Shown here piece after piece: positions 60,971 to 64,000 of a stretch of DNA of 64,000 bases. The stretch is from Planctomycetota bacterium (GTDB lineage: Bacteria; Planctomycetota; Phycisphaerae; UBA1845): assembly GCA_024276605.1 (NCBI GenBank), contig JAJRWX010000009.1:124001-188000 (forward strand), written 5' to 3'. A program made the position numbers and the translations under genes. The notes under the pieces are model-generated. The model ran no database searches. It was given only the letters and a program-made list of their open reading frames with translations, and was not told the DNA's origin. The number at the start of each line of letters is the position of its first letter. Within the stretch, counting starts at the first letter, position 1.

Positions 60971-61591
60971 ATGGTGAAATCAGTCGCTCATGAACATATC
61001 CGGGAGTTGGAGCGTAAGCTGATTGCCCGCGCACGCGCAGGGGATAGACTGGCACTACGCGAATTAGTGGATCAGCACAGGGATCGTTTGTTCGCGTTTA
61101 TCTGGCGAATGATTCACAACCATCACGACGCTGAAGAAGTCTGCCAGGATGCCTTTCTGAAAGCCTTCGCCTCGCTCGATTCTTTTCGCGTTGAGTATCG
61201 CTTCAGTACGTGGCTGTTTACCATTGGTTATCGAATTTGCCTTAACCGATTGCGACGCAAGCAGACCATCCAGACTGATATGGATTTTGCTTCGATGCCA
61301 CTGCAAAGTCACGAATCACCATCCGACCATGTGGAATCTGCTGAAGCTGCACAATTACGCAGCGCCGTATGGCAGGCTGTGGATCAATTAACACCGCAGC
61401 AACGTGCTTGCGTGTTGTTGTTTTATCGGCAAAGTATGAGTTGTCAGGAGATCGCACGCATCCTGGAGCTACCTGTAGCCACGGTGAAAAGCCATCTCCA
61501 TCGGGCGCGTTTGCGGCTTCGGAATATACTGGAATCAACCAGCGAAAAAGATTTGCAACAATTTCGCAATCTTTTAAGCCTAGCCGGGTAA
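60971..61591 (+). CDS. ECF sigma factor (RpoE-like)
   Basis: A 206-residue sigma factor. Region 2 (LFAFIWRMIHNHHDAEEVCQ, DAFLKAFASLDSFRVEYRFS, TWLFTIGYRICLNRLRRK) and region 4 (LTPQQRACVLLFYRQSMSCQ, then EIARILELPVATVKSHLHRA) are clear. The frame extends to 60920, but ATG 60971 has GGAGGAAGG just upstream and begins at the normal place. It is followed 74 bases later by a zinc-finger anti-sigma factor, a classical pair. Confidence 0.95.
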   Translation: MVKSVAHEHIRELERKLIARARAGDRLALRELVDQHRDRLFAFIWRMIHNHHDAEEVCQDAFLKAFASLDSFRVEYRFSTWLFTIGYRICLNRLRRKQTIQTDMDFASMPLQSHESPSDHVESAEAAQLRSAVWQAVDQLTPQQRACVLLFYRQSMSCQEIARILELPVATVKSHLHRARLRLRNILESTSEKDLQQFRNLLSLAG

Positions 61592-61665
61592 AAGCTATTG
61601 AACACTGGGGCGTTGGTGCCTTAGGTAAGTCGAAAGATTGTCTATTTAAGCCATAGGAAATTGTC

Positions 61666-62313
61666 ATGCGTTGCGAAGCGGCGCAAAAATTGTTCGACGC
61701 CTACTTGGATGGTGAACTGTCACCGTCTCAACGGACGGAGCTTGGGGCGCACTGTGTGAAATGTGCCGAGTGTCGTCGGGCGTTAGCCCTGCTGGAGGTC
61801 AGCGGTCATATTGTCTCGTCTGACCAAGAGCCTGTGACATTGGATGCCGATTTCACGAATAGATTACTAGCTTGCATGGACAAGCGGGAATCTTCGTGGA
61901 TGTATCGGGGCCGTCGATGGTTTTATGTGCTGGGTCCGCTGGCGGCGGCGGCGGTCGTACTGTTGGGATTTTTTGGGGTATTTGATACGAATAAGGGACG
62001 GGTGGCCGGCAAGTCGGAGACGGGGCAGATTCAGTCCATGAGTGAGGATATTGAGATTCCCGAGCCATTTCTGGATGATGACGAAGACATATCCGAGGGT
62101 GAAACGCCGACAGGTGATCTTCAACATCTTTTTCAGCAATCGCAAAGCAATTTTGACACCAAAAGGCAGAATGTCGAATCACTGTGGGAAAAAGTTGACT
62201 TGACGATTTTGCAAAAGCTCGATGTACTCGAACAAATGAACGAGCATGAACCGGCTGATACGTCTGACGAACCTGAGCAAGACGAATCGGCGTCAGAACA
62301 GCCTGACAACTGA
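61666..62313 (+). CDS. Zinc-finger anti-sigma factor
   Basis: A 215-residue protein. The N-terminal zf-HC2 domain has the HxxxCxxC motif (HCVKCAEC near residue 28) after a helix, as in anti-sigma factors of ECF partners. One membrane helix follows (VLGPLAAAAVVLLGFFGVF, about 88-107). The C-terminus is acidic and helical. It would hold the sigma factor encoded upstream at the membrane until a signal releases it. Confidence 0.85.
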   Translation: MRCEAAQKLFDAYLDGELSPSQRTELGAHCVKCAECRRALALLEVSGHIVSSDQEPVTLDADFTNRLLACMDKRESSWMYRGRRWFYVLGPLAAAAVVLLGFFGVFDTNKGRVAGKSETGQIQSMSEDIEIPEPFLDDDEDISEGETPTGDLQHLFQQSQSNFDTKRQNVESLWEKVDLTILQKLDVLEQMNEHEPADTSDEPEQDESASEQPDN

Positions 62314-62421
62314 CGTTTTTTAAGGCACGCGGAATCTATTTTTCTCCTGCGGCACATTTCCGTCATATTATCCTCGTAGAACACGCACTGAGCCGATATT
62401 CTTACCAGAGTTGCGATTCGC

Positions 62422-64000
62422 ATGGTGGAAATACTACCCAGTTCAATGAGACTGAATCACATGAGAGTATGTCTATTCATGATGGCTGCCTGTTCGTTAG
62501 GGTTAGCCACACCTGTAACGGCGCAGACACGTCCCACGTCGGTTGTGCAGCGTCGCCTGATGGACATGGCCCGATTTGTCCCAGAATCCGCCGGTCTGTT
62601 TGTAAGTATTCATCAGCCAATTAAGTTGGACAAAGCGCTAGCCCGTACGCGTGCTGTTCGATTGTTACCGGCTATTACAGGGCAGATGACCTCCCCGGAT
62701 ACGACTTTAGACCTGCGTGACAGCCTACGAAAATATGTGCGTGTCAACAGTTCCATCGACGTGGACGAACTGATGAACACGGATGTAGCCCTCATTGCTC
62801 CTTCTTGGGATGACATAAGCCAAGCGCATTTTTTAATACGCTTGAAGGATCCATCCGTACTAGACCGCTGGTTTCCACCGGAGAAGCGCCGGCGCGATAG
62901 TACGCTTGGTGAAGCGACGTTTATCAACCTTAATGACGGGTTGTTTGTATGTATACACGGCCAGTATATTGTTTTAGCGCGACGAAGCGCTTCGCGATCA
63001 CTGCTTCGTGACACACAGCGTTTGATGATCCGTGCGAAACGGCAAAACTTGGCGGCACTACCAGCTTTTCGCGAGATGCTTGTTGATCTGAAAGATCACC
63101 CTCTAGCCACCGTATTTCTGTCATCAAAGCCCATATCCCAAGGTAAGCCAACGCTGTCTTCATCCATTTGGCCAAGCTCGGGTTATAGCATGTTGTCGCT
63201 TTATGAAGGTGACGATCAATTGGACGTGGTATTACACACCACGCCGATCGCTAAAACTAATACGCCATCGCTTTCTGCGCAGGCGTTAATGGCTTTTCGG
63301 CGATTGCCACATTCGACGCTTTTTGCCGCTGCGACGACGGTTGATTTCGACTCATTTTTTGACTCCATGCAGGAAAGTAAAGGTAATCAATGGGTGCAAC
63401 GCTATTTGTCACTGCTTTCCGGCGTGGCTGGCGAAGAAACACCGAGTCGTACACTGTTTGATAATCTTGGCGAGGATGTCATGGTCGTTTGGGGGCAGAC
63501 GTTAACGGTCGAAGGGACCATACCACAGATAGCGTTAATGATGCGGACTAAGAACGCGCGCAAAGCCCGTGCCGAAGTTACCCGCACCATTGCAAATGTC
63601 CTTAAACTGGCTGCCCTTTTAGACCCTGTTGACCAACGGCGTTCCCCTTTATTCAAATTGAAAACTCATTTGGGATCACCCATTGTGTATATCCCGCTGA
63701 GTGAATATGCCAGCCAATCTCGATTTTCATTTTTGTCACTATTGCGAAATGCGGATCCCGCATGGGCAACTTACGAAGATTGGCTCATTGTGGCGTTATC
63801 GTCGAATCATATCGAAAGTATTTTGGATGCCCAACTCGGTTTAGCGCCCCGTTTGTCATCGGTCCCCAGTATGGCTAATGCCCTTCCCGTCAAGCCCGGC
63901 CAACGTTCGCTAGCTGTAGCACAACTTGAGTTAGCCTCGTACGAGTTGGACTGTTGGCTAGATGCACTGGACGCCGGTGCACCATCGCTACTGAGTCCAA
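62422..64000 (+). CDS. Exported protein of unknown function, cut by window edge
   Basis: An open frame of at least 526 codons that continues past the right edge, so the C-terminus is missing. A signal peptide is present (MRVCLFMMAACSLGLATPVT, then AQ). The mature part has alternating strands and helices (FVPESAGLFVSIHQPIKLDK, GEATFINLNDGLFVCIHGQY) like DUF3352-type exported proteins, which are common in planctomycetes, but the match is only by pattern. Starts at ATG 62422, 62446 and 62461 are possible; none has a strong ribosome binding site. It follows the anti-sigma gene after about 108 bases. Confidence 0.6.
   Translation, partial: MVEILPSSMRLNHMRVCLFMMAACSLGLATPVTAQTRPTSVVQRRLMDMARFVPESAGLFVSIHQPIKLDKALARTRAVRLLPAITGQMTSPDTTLDLRDSLRKYVRVNSSIDVDELMNTDVALIAPSWDDISQAHFLIRLKDPSVLDRWFPPEKRRRDSTLGEATFINLNDGLFVCIHGQYIVLARRSASRSLLRDTQRLMIRAKRQNLAALPAFREMLVDLKDHPLATVFLSSKPISQGKPTLSSSIWPSSGYSMLSLYEGDDQLDVVLHTTPIAKTNTPSLSAQALMAFRRLPHSTLFAAATTVDFDSFFDSMQESKGNQWVQRYLSLLSGVAGEETPSRTLFDNLGEDVMVVWGQTLTVEGTIPQIALMMRTKNARKARAEVTRTIANVLKLAALLDPVDQRRSPLFKLKTHLGSPIVYIPLSEYASQSRFSFLSLLRNADPAWATYEDWLIVALSSNHIESILDAQLGLAPRLSSVPSMANALPVKPGQRSLAVAQLELASYELDCWLDALDAGAPSLLSP

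Noticed and set aside
1..64000. tRNA, rRNA or tmRNA genes
   Set aside because: No T-arm/anticodon-arm combination or rRNA segment was recognised in any gap; a covariance search would be needed to exclude them fully.

Overview
The window looks like a chromosomal segment of a planctomycete (Planctomycetota; the class cannot be fixed from sequence alone). The clues are an exported subtilase ending in an IPTL-CTERM-like sorting tail next to DCDGNGIEDV-type repeats, an EpsI-family exosortase-associated protein followed by a giant TPR protein, a GH10-like protein of the kind seen in this phylum, many HEAT/TPR/coiled-coil exported proteins, GTG/TTG starts and roughly 50% GC. Both strands are used, and most genes lie in short, tightly spaced operons.

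Layout. 1-6950: a probable priA fragment, an ECF sigma factor with a small membrane partner, gltX, purC, a GH10-like protein lacking both catalytic glutamates, a helix-hairpin-helix protein and a cobalamin-domain protein without the usual cobalt-ligating histidine. 7478-16157: RNase R, a NeuD-type acetyltransferase, and an EpsI-like/TPR operon behind a clear promoter. 16257-21452: two overlapping CNNM/CBS genes, a DUF2064 transferase, a cyclodeaminase-like protein, a small zinc ribbon and a Na/Ca exchanger. 21615-33233: subtilase, HmgA and HppD of tyrosine catabolism, a PilZ protein, a TadG-like VWA protein, the three-gene transhydrogenase and a DUF4097-like repeat protein. 33398-36316: a BtuFDC-type importer whose permease carries a perfect EF-hand loop.

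The most interesting part is 36682-46290 on the minus strand. It reads as a bacterial ESCRT-III/Vps4-like membrane-remodelling system: three coiled-coil proteins with ESCRT-III character (one fused to a winged helix, one ending in a MIM1-like helix), a Vps4-like AAA ATPase with an N-terminal MIT-like helical domain, an SPFH-like/beta-propeller protein, a PspC protein, a Ser/Thr kinase with zinc ribbons, a zinc-ribbon membrane protein and a multi-span membrane protein. An exported cysteine-rich repeat protein is inserted in the row. These assignments rest on reading motifs and helix patterns, not on a search.

46461-57098 holds a diguanylate cyclase, a membrane coiled-coil protein, ilvE, a LolCD-like ABC pair, lysS and a HEAT-repeat exported protein. 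57132-59058 is a hairpin-rich stretch containing two families of REP-like elements whose stems covary between copies, a small lipoprotein and an AbrB/Doc toxin-antitoxin pair with a textbook promoter-operator. One REP family also occurs as an inverted pair at 36480-36620. The window closes with a transsulfuration enzyme, smpB, an ECF sigma/anti-sigma pair and a truncated exported protein.
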